Assembly (NCBI GenBank): GCA_964546015.1
Contig: CAZJHO010000003.1
Span: 216,595 to 280,594 of the forward strand
Length of the DNA stretch: 64,000 bases
Reading direction: 5' to 3'
Origin: JAFGVL01 sp964546015
GTDB lineage: Bacteria; Bacteroidota; Bacteroidia; Bacteroidales; Paludibacteraceae
Positions 16,152 to 24,881 of the stretch are shown piece by piece. The notes beneath the pieces are model-generated. The model had not been told where the DNA came from. It searched no databases and worked only from the letters and a program-made list of their open reading frames with translations. Position numbers and translations under genes: made by a program. The number at the start of each line of letters is the position of its first letter. Positions within the stretch are counted from its first letter, which is position 1.

Positions 16152-19100
16152 TTATAATCCTGCTACACTTTTATATGCACCCATTTCCAACTCCATTTCC
16201 ATAATGGCGATTTCCATTTCCATTTCGAGTTCCAATAAACGCAAACGGTTATTATCGTTCTTTTTTGGTGTTACAGGTTTCGATGATAATTTCGGGATAT
16301 TGTTTTCGTCCCAAGATAATTTTTTCCAATTACTCCCCGACTTTCCACTGTTGTCGGCAAGTTCCTGTTGCAGTTCTTCGGCAGGTGTACCTGTGATAAC
16401 TACATTTACGCCCAACGACTGCAATTCGTCAATAACGTGCGGCATATCAGCCTTTTCAAATTCTGCCTGCCAATTTCTGCGGGAAAGTGTAAAGCCATAA
16501 TCGCTGTCGGCAAGCTCCATGAGGTGCGGGTTTTGGATTAGCCATTCAAACTCGCTTTTGCTGCCGCTATTGGTAACAAGTTGAAACGTATCGCCGTAAT
16601 ATTTTTTTGCGATATAGAAATTGCCCGAACATTGGTAAAGACTGTTGGGCGGTAGATTGAGAATGTGTTTTTTTGCCTTTTCTATCGGCACGCTAACTTT
16701 TGCTTCTATGCGGGTGTTGGTTTCGGTCAGTTTTTCGGATACATCGCTGCGTAATAAAATCCCTTTTTCGACCTTGCCGTTTTTTCGGGTAAAAGATACA
16801 AGTTTGCCACCTTTGGCATACTCATCGCGGTCGAATGCCTGTAAAATATTGCCTGTGATGATGACGCGCTTTTCTCGGTTGGCACTACGTTTGGCTGTGT
16901 ATTCTTCCCATTTTTCTATCAAATCGTTTTTGAAACTCCAGCGTGCCGCACTTCTAATACTTTGTAATGCCATTCGTTGGTCGTTGGCAAAGTTCAGTTT
17001 GAAATACCGTGTGCTATCGCTTACGGCAAATTCCACGAACATATTACTCGGTGCGTATGGATTTTTACTTTTGGGATTGATATTCACGCCCAAACATACG
17101 CAAGGCAATGTCATATCCTGCCGCTCTCCCCATGCAAAATTCCAAACGCTGCCTGCGGTAAATGCTTCAATAAGCGGGTTAATGCTTGTAAACTGATTGT
17201 TGAGTTTATCCTGTTCCCGCTGTTTATCTGCTATGCGGCTTTCTTCTATTTCAATTTTACGGTCTTCCGTATATTTGTGCGTATCTGCGGCTTCCTTAAA
17301 TCCTTTTTCATTGGGAATGTTCTCTATGGCTTTGTTCCATTTGGCTTCGATAATCGTTTTCCGTTTTTCGTATGCACCGAGCATGGATTGTTTGTAATCG
17401 GCTGCAATTTTCTGATTGTCGGTTTTACTTTGTGCTTCTTTTATTTTTTCGTCCAATTCCTTTTTGGCAAATGGTTTTTTGAGAACATTTATCATGCAGG
17501 TTTCTTCAAAAGTAGGCGCGGAAAACACGCTTTTCCCTGCACCTTTTGCGGAAATGGTAGCTGTCTTGTTAATGGTTTCCGCTTCTAAATTCATTGTTTC
17601 CATTTCGAGGTCATACGTTCCCTCCTGTATTTTAAAGTCAATGAAATTGCGGTAGCTTTCGAGCATTATCTCGTAAAATTCTTCCTGTTCTTTGGTGGTA
17701 AGCAATGCAACGCGCCCTGTTATCTTACTGATTGCACCCTCTTTGACAACTGATTTTTCGTCATCAGCTTTGATTTTGAGCGGGTCGCCGAGTGCGGTAT
17801 TAAAGTCTTCGTTTTCTTTGAGATAATTGATTACTACTTCATCGCCGTATTTATTCAAAAAATCGTCATAATCGACCACGTTTTTACTTTGCTTTTGGTT
17901 GCTCGTAGTGTTTGCGTCAAGCGATTTGAGTTTCTTTTGTAACATCATCATAAAACGCTTTTCGGCGGGAATGGCGCTTGTAATATATTCGTAGATTGGT
18001 GGGTAAATCTGCCCTGTGCGGTCAATTCTGCCACGCTTTTGTACTTCGGTGGAAATGTTGAGTTCGGGCTGTGCGATAATCATTACACGCTGTTTTACAC
18101 GGTCGGGCTTTACGCTCGCTGTTGGAATGGCGTGCGCACTTGCGCCTGTGGATCCACTCGTGTTGATAAAAAGCACATCAACCTCATTGTTCTGAAAACG
18201 GCGGTATGCGTCTGCGATATTTTCCTTTCTACGGCTTGCAATGGTGGCTTTGCTTAAATCCTTTGAAAAATTGAGTTGGAATTTCCGTCCTGTAACTTCC
18301 GACACTTCAAATCCCGCTTCGTCGATAACGTGTTTCATCAGGTCAATCGGCGAAATGGTTATGCCCGAAGTATTTTTGCGGATTTTAGAAACAAGGTATT
18401 TGTAGAATTTCGTACCCTCTTCGCCGATTTCGTCAAAATCAATCATGCGGTAACTGCTGCCGCCTGCATCGTCTTTTTCGGTAATTCGGCGGGTGCTGTC
18501 AAGTCCGCTCAACAACGAAACCGAATAATCCGGATTAATTGTGTCGCCCTCGTTTGCACCGAGATTATTTAACATTTCTTCCATTGTATTGGCAAAGGCA
18601 ATAACAACCTTTTTACCGTTCTGTAAGTTCCAAACGGCGCGGTTAGCTACCTCTTTGGCTTTAATAGAAAACAATAATTGATTGACAATTTGAAAGGTTT
18701 TGCTTGCAAAATCTTGATTATCCACACCCAAACTTTCCGTTCCTTTGCGTTGCTCAATATTGATATTGGCAGCTGCGTTGATTTTATTAAGGCTATCAAC
18801 AATGGGCGCAATATAATCCGTTTGAAACTTAATAATGTCGCGCATTAATTCCGTAACGCTGTCAAGGGCAATCTTATGCTGTTTTTCTACATCGTTTATC
18901 TCAAACTTTGCTTTTCCCGCTTTGTCGAGTGTAATATAATTGACGGTAATTTGGTCTTTGGATTTCTCACGCCGCACCATTTGCCCCTCTTTTACAACAT
19001 TACTACTTAAAACTTCCTGCAACGCTACGCCGCCTTTGGTAATGGCTTCGACCATTTTATCAAGTGGCAGACTTGCCTCGCCGATACAGGTTTTAATACA

Positions 19101-20153
19101 GTAAATTGGCATATTGTCGGGGCGTTTGGCAAAGGTTGCCGATAAGAACACAACGCCTTTTACTCGATAGACTACATCAAGAAAAAATTGAGCGGTGTTC
19201 GAGCCGCCTTTTACAGTCATTGAGCCGTCTGCGCCTTTTTGTTGTTTTCCAATACTTCCGCCTGCGTTGTGGGCTTCATCAAGTACACAAACATTGTCGG
19301 CGGCCATACGCACAAGAAATTGTTTTTTAGGTGTGAGTTCTTTATCGGAAAATTGCGAATAGGTTGCCATAATAAAGTCGTAATCGGCGGGGATTTTGCC
19401 TGTTTCGAGTGCTTTGTTGATAATCTCGGTTTGTGTTTTCGGGTCGTCAGGCTCAAAGATGATATTGCCCTGCATATCCTTGATTTTAGTTTTGCTCTCG
19501 TTGCCGTTCACAATAAAAGGGCGATAATAAGGACAACCTATATCATTCAAATCACGGTAAAAATCAGTGAACAAGTTAGGCTTTTCGGTAATGAAAATAG
19601 GTTTATATCCTTGTACAATGGCGTAACGTATCATTGCCGCAGCAACACGCCCTTTGCCAACGCCTGTCTGGTCGCCGATAATGAAACCTTGCTCCCTCGC
19701 TTCTATATTATAGATAGAAAGTGCAACAGCATCTACCTGTTCGGCAGCAAGGCGTTGTGCAAGTTCTTCAAGGCTGAATTGCAAACGCTCTGCAACAAAA
19801 TTCGACACATCGCCAACGGCTTTTTTAAGTGAAACAAGTGCGTTGTGCATTTCTTCGCCCATGCTGTCAGGGACAACGGTGTTTAATACCTGTACTGCGG
19901 TTGCGGCAGGCGCGTAGGTCATACCCAAACCGTTAAGGGTTTGCTTGATTGGCTCTACTGTACTGATTGCTGTTGTCGTATGTTTCTTTTTTTCATTTTG
20001 CCAATCGGCGGGAAGTTTCTTTGTATTGGCTACTGAAATAAAAGTTATTTCGGTAACATTCAAATTCCTGTCGGTTTTAACTGCAGTACAGAATTGAGTA
20101 CCGAGTTTGCCTTTGAATTTGAAAAATTGGTTGAGTATTTCTATTTGTTTCAT
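16152..20153 (-). CDS. strawberry-notch-type superfamily 2 helicase
   Basis: 1333 aa. SF2 motifs occur in order: motif I 'G-D-Q-T-G-V-G-K-G-R' (about 157-166), DEAH-type box 'V-L-D-E-A-H-N-A-G-G' (about 290), motif III 'L-S-A-T-F-A-K-R-P' (about 336) and motif VI 'Q-K-R-G-R-I-D-R-T-G-Q' (about 706), in the pattern of strawberry-notch helicases. The C-terminal 600 aa are charged and end in a repetitive Glu/Met/Leu stretch of unknown purpose. Related helicases joined to a methyltransferase form P1 DarB, which travels in the virion and protects injected DNA from restriction. Here the methyltransferase is a separate gene 1 kb upstream. Helicase assignment firm; anti-restriction role inferred. Confidence 0.85.
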   Translation of the reverse strand: MKQIEILNQFFKFKGKLGTQFCTAVKTDRNLNVTEITFISVANTKKLPADWQNEKKKHTTTAISTVEPIKQTLNGLGMTYAPAATAVQVLNTVVPDSMGEEMHNALVSLKKAVGDVSNFVAERLQFSLEELAQRLAAEQVDAVALSIYNIEAREQGFIIGDQTGVGKGRVAAAMIRYAIVQGYKPIFITEKPNLFTDFYRDLNDIGCPYYRPFIVNGNESKTKIKDMQGNIIFEPDDPKTQTEIINKALETGKIPADYDFIMATYSQFSDKELTPKKQFLVRMAADNVCVLDEAHNAGGSIGKQQKGADGSMTVKGGSNTAQFFLDVVYRVKGVVFLSATFAKRPDNMPIYCIKTCIGEASLPLDKMVEAITKGGVALQEVLSSNVVKEGQMVRREKSKDQITVNYITLDKAGKAKFEINDVEKQHKIALDSVTELMRDIIKFQTDYIAPIVDSLNKINAAANINIEQRKGTESLGVDNQDFASKTFQIVNQLLFSIKAKEVANRAVWNLQNGKKVVIAFANTMEEMLNNLGANEGDTINPDYSVSLLSGLDSTRRITEKDDAGGSSYRMIDFDEIGEEGTKFYKYLVSKIRKNTSGITISPIDLMKHVIDEAGFEVSEVTGRKFQLNFSKDLSKATIASRRKENIADAYRRFQNNEVDVLFINTSGSTGASAHAIPTASVKPDRVKQRVMIIAQPELNISTEVQKRGRIDRTGQIYPPIYEYITSAIPAEKRFMMMLQKKLKSLDANTTSNQKQSKNVVDYDDFLNKYGDEVVINYLKENEDFNTALGDPLKIKADDEKSVVKEGAISKITGRVALLTTKEQEEFYEIMLESYRNFIDFKIQEGTYDLEMETMNLEAETINKTATISAKGAGKSVFSAPTFEETCMINVLKKPFAKKELDEKIKEAQSKTDNQKIAADYKQSMLGAYEKRKTIIEAKWNKAIENIPNEKGFKEAADTHKYTEDRKIEIEESRIADKQREQDKLNNQFTSINPLIEAFTAGSVWNFAWGERQDMTLPCVCLGVNINPKSKNPYAPSNMFVEFAVSDSTRYFKLNFANDQRMALQSIRSAARWSFKNDLIEKWEEYTAKRSANREKRVIITGNILQAFDRDEYAKGGKLVSFTRKNGKVEKGILLRSDVSEKLTETNTRIEAKVSVPIEKAKKHILNLPPNSLYQCSGNFYIAKKYYGDTFQLVTNSGSKSEFEWLIQNPHLMELADSDYGFTLSRRNWQAEFEKADMPHVIDELQSLGVNVVITGTPAEELQQELADNSGKSGSNWKKLSWDENNIPKLSSKPVTPKKNDNNRLRLLELEMEMEIAIMEMELEMGAYKSVAGL

Positions 20154-20159
20154 TGTGGT

Positions 20160-20519
20160 TTATTTCAAAAGTTTGAGAAACCCATTCAGCATTTCTTTTT
20201 TTTCGGGGAAAAGATTTCCCAATACGGCGGCAAACATACTAACGGTTGGGATAGCCGCCGCTCTGCGTACCAATTCGTAATATTCGGGTTTTGTGATACG
20301 CAGGATTTCGAGTATTGCTTTTGTCAGTTCTGTTGCTTCGCGGCTGTTGATTGGTACTTTGGTTTGCAATTCGCGCAATCGTTCCTCGTATGCTGTCTGC
20401 ATTTGTTGGAACGCGGTACTACTACCACCCTGTTTGTCGGGGTGGAGTTCTTTTGCTAATTCGCGGTAGCGGGTTTTGCAGTCGGCGGCGGTATGGCAGT
20501 TGGTAAAATACATAATCAT
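20160..20519 (-). CDS. small J-domain (DnaJ-like) protein
   Basis: 119 aa. Residues about 3-55 form a J-domain with the invariant HPD tripeptide in 'K-E-L-H-P-D-K-Q-G-G' (about 25-34), flanked by helix II 'C-K-T-R-Y-R-E-L-A' and helix III 'F-Q-Q-M-Q-T-A-Y-E-E'. No Gly/Phe, zinc or C-terminal substrate domains follow. Such minimal J-proteins recruit the host DnaK to a specific partner, here perhaps the adjacent helicase or the virion assembly machinery. The start overlaps the preceding gene by 4 bp (ATGA). Confidence 0.82.
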   Translation of the reverse strand: MIMYFTNCHTAADCKTRYRELAKELHPDKQGGSSTAFQQMQTAYEERLRELQTKVPINSREATELTKAILEILRITKPEYYELVRRAAAIPTVSMFAAVLGNLFPEKKEMLNGFLKLLK

Positions 20520-21112
20520 TCAAAATTTAGATAGCCATATCCCTCGCCATTGACAACAAGATAAATCCTTTTCTGCTTTAACGATTTGGGTATTTTCTTC
20601 TTGATTTTTTCCAAATCTTCTTTTGCTTGAAATGCAAAAGTTCGGAAGTGCAACATATATTCGCCATCTGACAAATCGGATTTTACCAATTCGCCGAAAC
20701 TGTATCTGTCATTGATTATGATTTTGCTGTCTTTGTAAAAATGTGTAACTTTTTTCTTATTCAAACTACCGCTTAAACTTTTATTTGTAGCGGGCTTGCG
20801 TTTTGCTGTCGTTTTTGTTTCCCGCAAAACATACACAGTGCCTTTTTTTACGGTTTTTACCTTTTTCCCATTGTGCATAATACCATAAGGCATATTATTT
20901 TGTATATCAATCTCTGAAAAGTCATTTGCGTTTTTCAAAAAATAAAATTTCAACGCGTCTTTAGGCGAGGACAAATAATAAAAGCCTGTTTTTTTGAATG
21001 TTTCGTTATCTTTCTGTTTACCCGTTTTTGTTACCAATTTCTTTTTTTTAGATGTCTTTGCCTTTGCTGCGCGGGCTTTTTCTAATGCTTCGAGTTGTTT
21101 TTTTGTTGCCAT
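20516..21112 (-). CDS. Lys-rich protein of unknown function
   Basis: 198 aa. The first 35 residues are a helical Ala/Lys-rich tail ('A-R-A-A-K-A-K-T-S-K-K-K-K'), and a second basic cluster lies at about 95-120. The C-terminal half looks like a mixed alpha/beta domain ending 'Y-L-V-V-N-G-E-G-Y-G-Y-L'. I do not recognise the family. The charge suggests nucleic-acid binding. It sits between the methyltransferase and the J-domain/helicase pair, overlapping the latter by 4 bp, so it probably belongs to that DNA-handling module. Confidence 0.7.
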   Translation of the reverse strand: MATKKQLEALEKARAAKAKTSKKKKLVTKTGKQKDNETFKKTGFYYLSSPKDALKFYFLKNANDFSEIDIQNNMPYGIMHNGKKVKTVKKGTVYVLRETKTTAKRKPATNKSLSGSLNKKKVTHFYKDSKIIINDRYSFGELVKSDLSDGEYMLHFRTFAFQAKEDLEKIKKKIPKSLKQKRIYLVVNGEGYGYLNFE

Positions 21113-21132
21113 GATATTGAGTTGTTTTTTTG

Positions 21133-22413
21133 TTAGTGTAAATCTCTTTCTGCTTCGATTTTGTCCAATAGTTTGGATAATCTTGTGTAGTAATAATAAG
21201 GGATTTCAAGCCCGAAATTTCTTCGTTGCTTTATCCGTTCCGAAATTTCATCTGCACCTGCCCGCCAGTCGGTCAAGTCTGTACCGTTTTCAACAAAGGT
21301 GTATGCTGACAATGGTTTTGTTAAGTATTTCGGAATGCTTTTCTTTGTTCCGTTCAATCTTCCAACGCCCATTTCTTTTTCCATTTCGGCGATTGCCGTC
21401 TGCATTTGTCTTTCGAGCGTTGAAAGGCGTGTGCCTTTGTTGTCAAAATATCCTGCCATTCGTTCCCAAAGTTCATCAAAGGTGCGGACGGTACGGTCGT
21501 AGTCGGTTTTGAGTGGTGCAGTTCCGTCAGGTGTGTTCTTCCTGCCATTAATCAAAATCAAACGGATAGGGAAAGTCGTACCCTGTTTTCGGTACATTTG
21601 TCCGTCAATGTTTATCACATCATCGACATGGTAGTAGTGGTAGAGATAGGATAGAAAATAACGGTTTGCGCCATTTTCTACCCTGTCGTACTTATCCCAC
21701 TCCGTATGTCCCCCGATAATGATTGCAGCACGTCCGCTGTTTTTCATTGTGTCGAGCGCGCGGATTGACATAATATGTTCGAGTTTTTTTATGGGATAAC
21801 CGCCGATTTTTTCGGTGTCCCAACGTCCAAAGGGCGGATTGGTAACAATACCGTCAAAAACACGATTACTTTCGGCAGGAAAAGGTTTTGAGCCGTCCAG
21901 ATTGTACACTTTTATAAAGTTTCCGTATTTTGTAAGGTTTGCTCTTCGGTTGCGGTCAATTTCATTAACAACAGTATATTCGGCGAGTAGAGCAACGGTA
22001 AGTAATCCATTTCCCGCACTCGGCTCAAAATATGCGGCTGTTAGTTTCTGACTTTTTATGTACGCTCCTGCCAAATAAGCCAACGGCAACGGCGTACTGT
22101 ATTGTTGCAAAAGCACGCTGTTTGAAGTGCGGTGTGCAAAGTTTACCTGATTGTTATAGATTTCGCGGGCGGTTTGGTAGTTTTCAAAGATGTCGTTTGT
22201 CAAGCGGTTTTTCAATGCCCGCATAATGGCAACCTCGTACAGTTCCTTTATTTGAGTTTCGTCTGCATTAACGCCGTTTGCCTTTGCCAACGCAATGATT
22301 TTTTGCTTATTGAGTTTTTCGCCTGTACTGTTAATTTCAGCAATAAAACTTTCTTCAGGTGTACCATACAACCCAAATAACTGCGTACTCTTATTTTCAA
22401 AAAGTTGGCTCAT
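21133..22413 (-). CDS. DNA N6-adenine methyltransferase
   Basis: 426 aa from the chosen start (MSQLF..), just after the upstream stop; an in-frame ATG 24 bp earlier overlaps that gene. It is a class I SAM-dependent methyltransferase: motif I 'F-E-P-S-A-G-N-G-L-L' (about 130) and motif IV 'V-T-N-P-P-F-G-R-W' (about 192). NPPF marks N6-adenine or N4-cytosine amino methylation, most likely N6-adenine. No restriction endonuclease or specificity subunit is nearby, so it is probably protective. Together with the strawberry-notch helicase it resembles a split DarB-like system. Confidence 0.82.
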   Translation of the reverse strand: MSQLFENKSTQLFGLYGTPEESFIAEINSTGEKLNKQKIIALAKANGVNADETQIKELYEVAIMRALKNRLTNDIFENYQTAREIYNNQVNFAHRTSNSVLLQQYSTPLPLAYLAGAYIKSQKLTAAYFEPSAGNGLLTVALLAEYTVVNEIDRNRRANLTKYGNFIKVYNLDGSKPFPAESNRVFDGIVTNPPFGRWDTEKIGGYPIKKLEHIMSIRALDTMKNSGRAAIIIGGHTEWDKYDRVENGANRYFLSYLYHYYHVDDVINIDGQMYRKQGTTFPIRLILINGRKNTPDGTAPLKTDYDRTVRTFDELWERMAGYFDNKGTRLSTLERQMQTAIAEMEKEMGVGRLNGTKKSIPKYLTKPLSAYTFVENGTDLTDWRAGADEISERIKQRRNFGLEIPYYYYTRLSKLLDKIEAERDLH

Positions 22414-22417
22414 CGGC

Positions 22418-22699
22418 TTATTCTTCTGCGGGTGCAAATTCTGTTATCTTGTAAGTGAGAGCGGTGTGTTCGCTCCATTTTTGATTGTACAGTTTCTTAC
22501 CATTGGGAAACGAAATCGTTTTCACTGTCCCTGTCTGTTTGATTTTTTTTATCAACCAAGTCGGGTCGTCTATTCCTTTGCATTTGTCAAGGCAATAGCC
22601 TACATAGGTAGTAAAAGCGTCTATCTCATCAACTTTGACAGGCTGCATAATACCCTCGCCAAAGGCAAGAAATTCGAGTATTGCGGTGTTTGTTCCCAT
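22418..22699 (-). CDS. small protein of unknown function
   Basis: 93 aa, no signal peptide or membrane helix. It is mildly acidic N-terminally with a 'W-L-I-K-K-I-K-Q-T-G' helix and a beta-looking C-terminus. I do not recognise it. It stands between the spanin-like gene and the methyltransferase with 4-5-bp gaps, so it is surely part of the operon. Codon use and spacing support a real gene. Confidence 0.6.
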   Translation of the reverse strand: MGTNTAILEFLAFGEGIMQPVKVDEIDAFTTYVGYCLDKCKGIDDPTWLIKKIKQTGTVKTISFPNGKKLYNQKWSEHTALTYKITEFAPAEE

Positions 22700-22704
22700 G
22701 TGTT

Positions 22705-23310
22705 TTATTTTTCGATGTCGATGTTTCTAACGGAGCGGATTTCCGAATATGGATTGTAGTTTTTTACGGTCGCCTGTCCGCTGTATCGTTTCCACGTCCA
22801 AAACAGAAACTTTCTTGTTTTGCTGTGTTGGACGATTAAAAGGCTGTCATGTGTTACTATTTTTGCAGTGCAGGTGTCGCCGATGGGCGGGCAAAGTGCT
22901 TCAAATGTTATCCAATCGTCAGCATATTTATATGTTACGACTTGTATGGTATCGAATATTACGCTGTCCTTTTTGACAATCTGTACTTCGTACTGTGCCT
23001 GTGCGCTTATCTGCTGAATGGTTTTTACATCGCGGGGCTTTACGCTCATCGTTTTCAGTTCCGACATAAGTTGTGCGTTCTGCTCTTTGAGTTCGGAAAC
23101 GGTAAGTGTCAGCGTTTTTACTTGTGCCGCGTTTTTACCGTCTGCGGTCTTAAAGTGCCTCACTTCGCTTGTCAGCGTTTCGATATTCGATTGCAGTCGT
23201 TTGTTTTCGTTGTTTTTAGCTATCAAACCTGCGAATAACCAAATTTTCATTACCAACGAAATGAGAGAAAACAATAAGAATATCAAAACTTTTCTGTCAA
23301 ATATTTTCAT
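22705..23310 (-). CDS. membrane-anchored coiled-coil protein, spanin/DUF6549-like
   Basis: 201 aa. One N-terminal membrane helix (about 8-30, 'V-L-I-F-L-L-F-S-L-I-S-L'), a coiled coil (about 33-85), then a small domain with a CPPIGDTC cysteine pair and a C-terminus '..N-Y-N-P-Y-S-E-I-R-S-V-R-N-I'. The design is that of an inner-membrane spanin (Rz-type), and the C-terminus resembles the DUF6549 proteins of Bacteroidota prophages. It overlaps the transglycosylase gene by 4 bp, consistent with a lysis cassette. I see no separate outer-membrane spanin lipoprotein. Confidence 0.6.
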   Translation of the reverse strand: MKIFDRKVLIFLLFSLISLVMKIWLFAGLIAKNNENKRLQSNIETLTSEVRHFKTADGKNAAQVKTLTLTVSELKEQNAQLMSELKTMSVKPRDVKTIQQISAQAQYEVQIVKKDSVIFDTIQVVTYKYADDWITFEALCPPIGDTCTAKIVTHDSLLIVQHSKTRKFLFWTWKRYSGQATVKNYNPYSEIRSVRNIDIEK

Positions 23311-23903
23311 ATTACAAGCCCTTTCTTTTGTGCTATTGAAGTCATGGCGTCCCTTACTTCTTTTACTGTCAGTTTACCGTCTTTATTCGTGTCGAAAATC
23401 GGATTGGCTTTCGCAATGGTGGCTCTTGAAAGTTTGCTTGTTTCAAATACCCAATCATCAGCTTTGCCGATAGCCGCAGGAAAAAAGACGGCGAAATACA
23501 CATCGACAAAGCGTTTCATTTTGCCCGAAAACGGCGACAGGTATTTAAGCACATAATCTAACTGCTGCACATTTGTCATTGCTTTTAGCGCGGCGGTTGA
23601 TGTTCCCAATCCTGTGGCGGTTGCAGGCATAAATTGGATAAGCCCTGTTGCGCCGCCATTCGGATTGACTGCCTGATGATTTATCCCGCTTTCGATGGTC
23701 ATTACTGCCAAAAGCCAATTCGGATTGATGCCCAATTGTTGAGATACTAAATTTGTTTTTGATAAAAATTCTTCCGTATTCGTTTTTATGTATTTTCTAT
23801 AAACTTCTGCTATCATAGTCGTTAATTTTTTTTGAAATATAAAAGCAAGCAATCCGAGTGTTGCCAAAATGCCGCCTGCTATTGATATTGTTTTGTAATC
23901 CAT
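23307..23903 (-). CDS. membrane-anchored lytic transglycosylase (SLT domain)
   Basis: 198 aa. An N-terminal membrane helix (about 7-27) precedes an SLT/goose-lysozyme-type domain with catalytic Glu in 'A-V-M-T-I-E-S-G-I-N' (about 72), the 'P-N-G-G-A-T-G-L-I-Q-F-M' motif (about 84) and a later 'Y-L-S-P-F-S-G-K-M'. It cleaves the glycan strand of peptidoglycan with anhydro-muramyl formation. In phages such proteins act in entry, as virion enzymes, or in lysis. The membrane anchor and spanin-like neighbour allow either. The end 'D-T-N-K-D-G-K-L-T' resembles an EF-hand calcium loop. Confidence 0.82.
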   Translation of the reverse strand: MDYKTISIAGGILATLGLLAFIFQKKLTTMIAEVYRKYIKTNTEEFLSKTNLVSQQLGINPNWLLAVMTIESGINHQAVNPNGGATGLIQFMPATATGLGTSTAALKAMTNVQQLDYVLKYLSPFSGKMKRFVDVYFAVFFPAAIGKADDWVFETSKLSRATIAKANPIFDTNKDGKLTVKEVRDAMTSIAQKKGLVI

Positions 23904-23918
23904 TGTGTTATTAATTAG

Positions 23919-24413
23919 TTAGAAGACAATTCCCGCCTGTGCAAAGCGATTTTGCAGTTTTTGCAGTTTGCTGCCCGATAGTTCATTGGTTAGCCATATC
24001 GTTAAGTCGCTCGGCGTTCCACTTCCCCACATTGGCGAGCCGTAAGTACCGTATTCCTTTACGCCGAAAGTTTTGACAATCAGTTTCAAATCGTCATTCG
24101 TGCGCGGCGTATCAATCAACAGGTGCATGATTGTATTTTCATCAGTACCCATTCCGTCCATTGCCGAAAATAGTTTTTGAGCGATAATAGCTGCATCGGC
24201 TTGACTGATTGTGAGTTGGGTTGTATCTACTTGCGTGCTTTTTTCCAATGCTTTTTGCAATGTTCGTTGCTCTGCGCCGTCAGCATATTTTTTGTACATT
24301 TTCCAAATCAGCAAGCCGCCGATTGCTGCAATACCAACCCACATGATTGGATTGTTGATTTTGAAATCCGTATTGACCTGCGCGTTGGCATTCAAATTTT
24401 GTGGAGTATTCAT
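23919..24413 (-). CDS. membrane protein with a single annexin-like repeat
   Basis: 164 aa. A hydrophilic N-terminus of about 20 residues, one membrane helix (about 23-41, 'P-I-M-W-V-G-I-A-A-I-G-G'), then a helical domain. Residues about 78-150 match one annexin repeat: 'L-F-S-A-M-D-G-M-G-T-D-E-N-T-I' (the type II calcium loop G-x-G-T-D) and the closing 'L-T-N-E-L-S-G-S-K-L-Q-K-L'. Annexins bind acidic phospholipids through calcium and normally have four repeats; bacterial annexin-like proteins exist but are rare. A virion or host membrane role is plausible. The match is visual, not a computed profile hit. Confidence 0.7.
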   Translation of the reverse strand: MNTPQNLNANAQVNTDFKINNPIMWVGIAAIGGLLIWKMYKKYADGAEQRTLQKALEKSTQVDTTQLTISQADAAIIAQKLFSAMDGMGTDENTIMHLLIDTPRTNDDLKLIVKTFGVKEYGTYGSPMWGSGTPSDLTIWLTNELSGSKLQKLQNRFAQAGIVF

Positions 24414-24423
24414 GATAAATTGT

Positions 24424-24600
24424 TTAAATGAATTTCAATGCTGTTTTTACAATCGAGGGATTTTGCTTCACTTTGGTAAGCAATTTTATCATATCGCTGT
24501 GAGGTACTACATTGACCGCATTTTGAATTAAGTTGCCGAGTTCTTGGCAGCCTGCGGGCGTTTCGGTCTGCACCCTGATTTTGATGTCGTACTGTGGCAT
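24424..24600 (-). CDS. small protein of unknown function
   Basis: 58 aa when started at the second Met (MPQYDIKIR..), which avoids overlap with the upstream gene and has a purine-rich AAAGGA tract before it. A 73-aa version from an upstream ATG would overlap. No membrane helix. The sequence begins with a beta strand and continues as helices ('E-L-G-N-L-I-Q-N-A-V'). Not recognised. Tightly packed in the operon. Confidence 0.55.
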   Translation of the reverse strand: MPQYDIKIRVQTETPAGCQELGNLIQNAVNVVPHSDMIKLLTKVKQNPSIVKTALKFI

Positions 24601-24604
24601 AATT

Positions 24605-24877
24605 TTATCCTTTCCTTTTTTTACAAATGTTATCAAAGCAGGCATTTTCTTTCAATTTCTCTTTGTCGGCTTCGAGTTTATCAATCAGGTCGCCGTGTCT
24701 GTCTAAGCGTTCCTGCAGCGTTTTTATCAATGTTTCATAACTTGCCTGTAAGGTTGTGAAAACATTGGCTTCCAACTGCTTTTTGCTGATTTTCATGGTG
24801 TAGAAGGCATAAACACCACCGCTAACGCCGAAAAGGGAGAGTATCTCTGCTATGCCTATTGTCAAATCGTAATTCAT
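24605..24877 (-). CDS. small membrane-anchored coiled-coil protein
   Basis: 90 aa. One membrane helix at about 6-28 ('I-G-I-A-E-I-L-S-L-F-G-V-S-G-G-V-Y'), then a coiled coil (about 32-75). The only Cys residues are near the end. Size and topology could fit a holin-like or spanin-like lysis protein or a minor virion membrane protein. No family recognised. Confidence 0.6.
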   Translation of the reverse strand: MNYDLTIGIAEILSLFGVSGGVYAFYTMKISKKQLEANVFTTLQASYETLIKTLQERLDRHGDLIDKLEADKEKLKENACFDNICKKRKG

Positions 24878-24881
24878 AATT

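Noticed and set aside
16977..17588. 203-codon plus-strand frame
   Set aside because: Lies wholly inside the helicase gene on the other strand; Cys/Phe-rich composition typical of an antisense shadow, no family.
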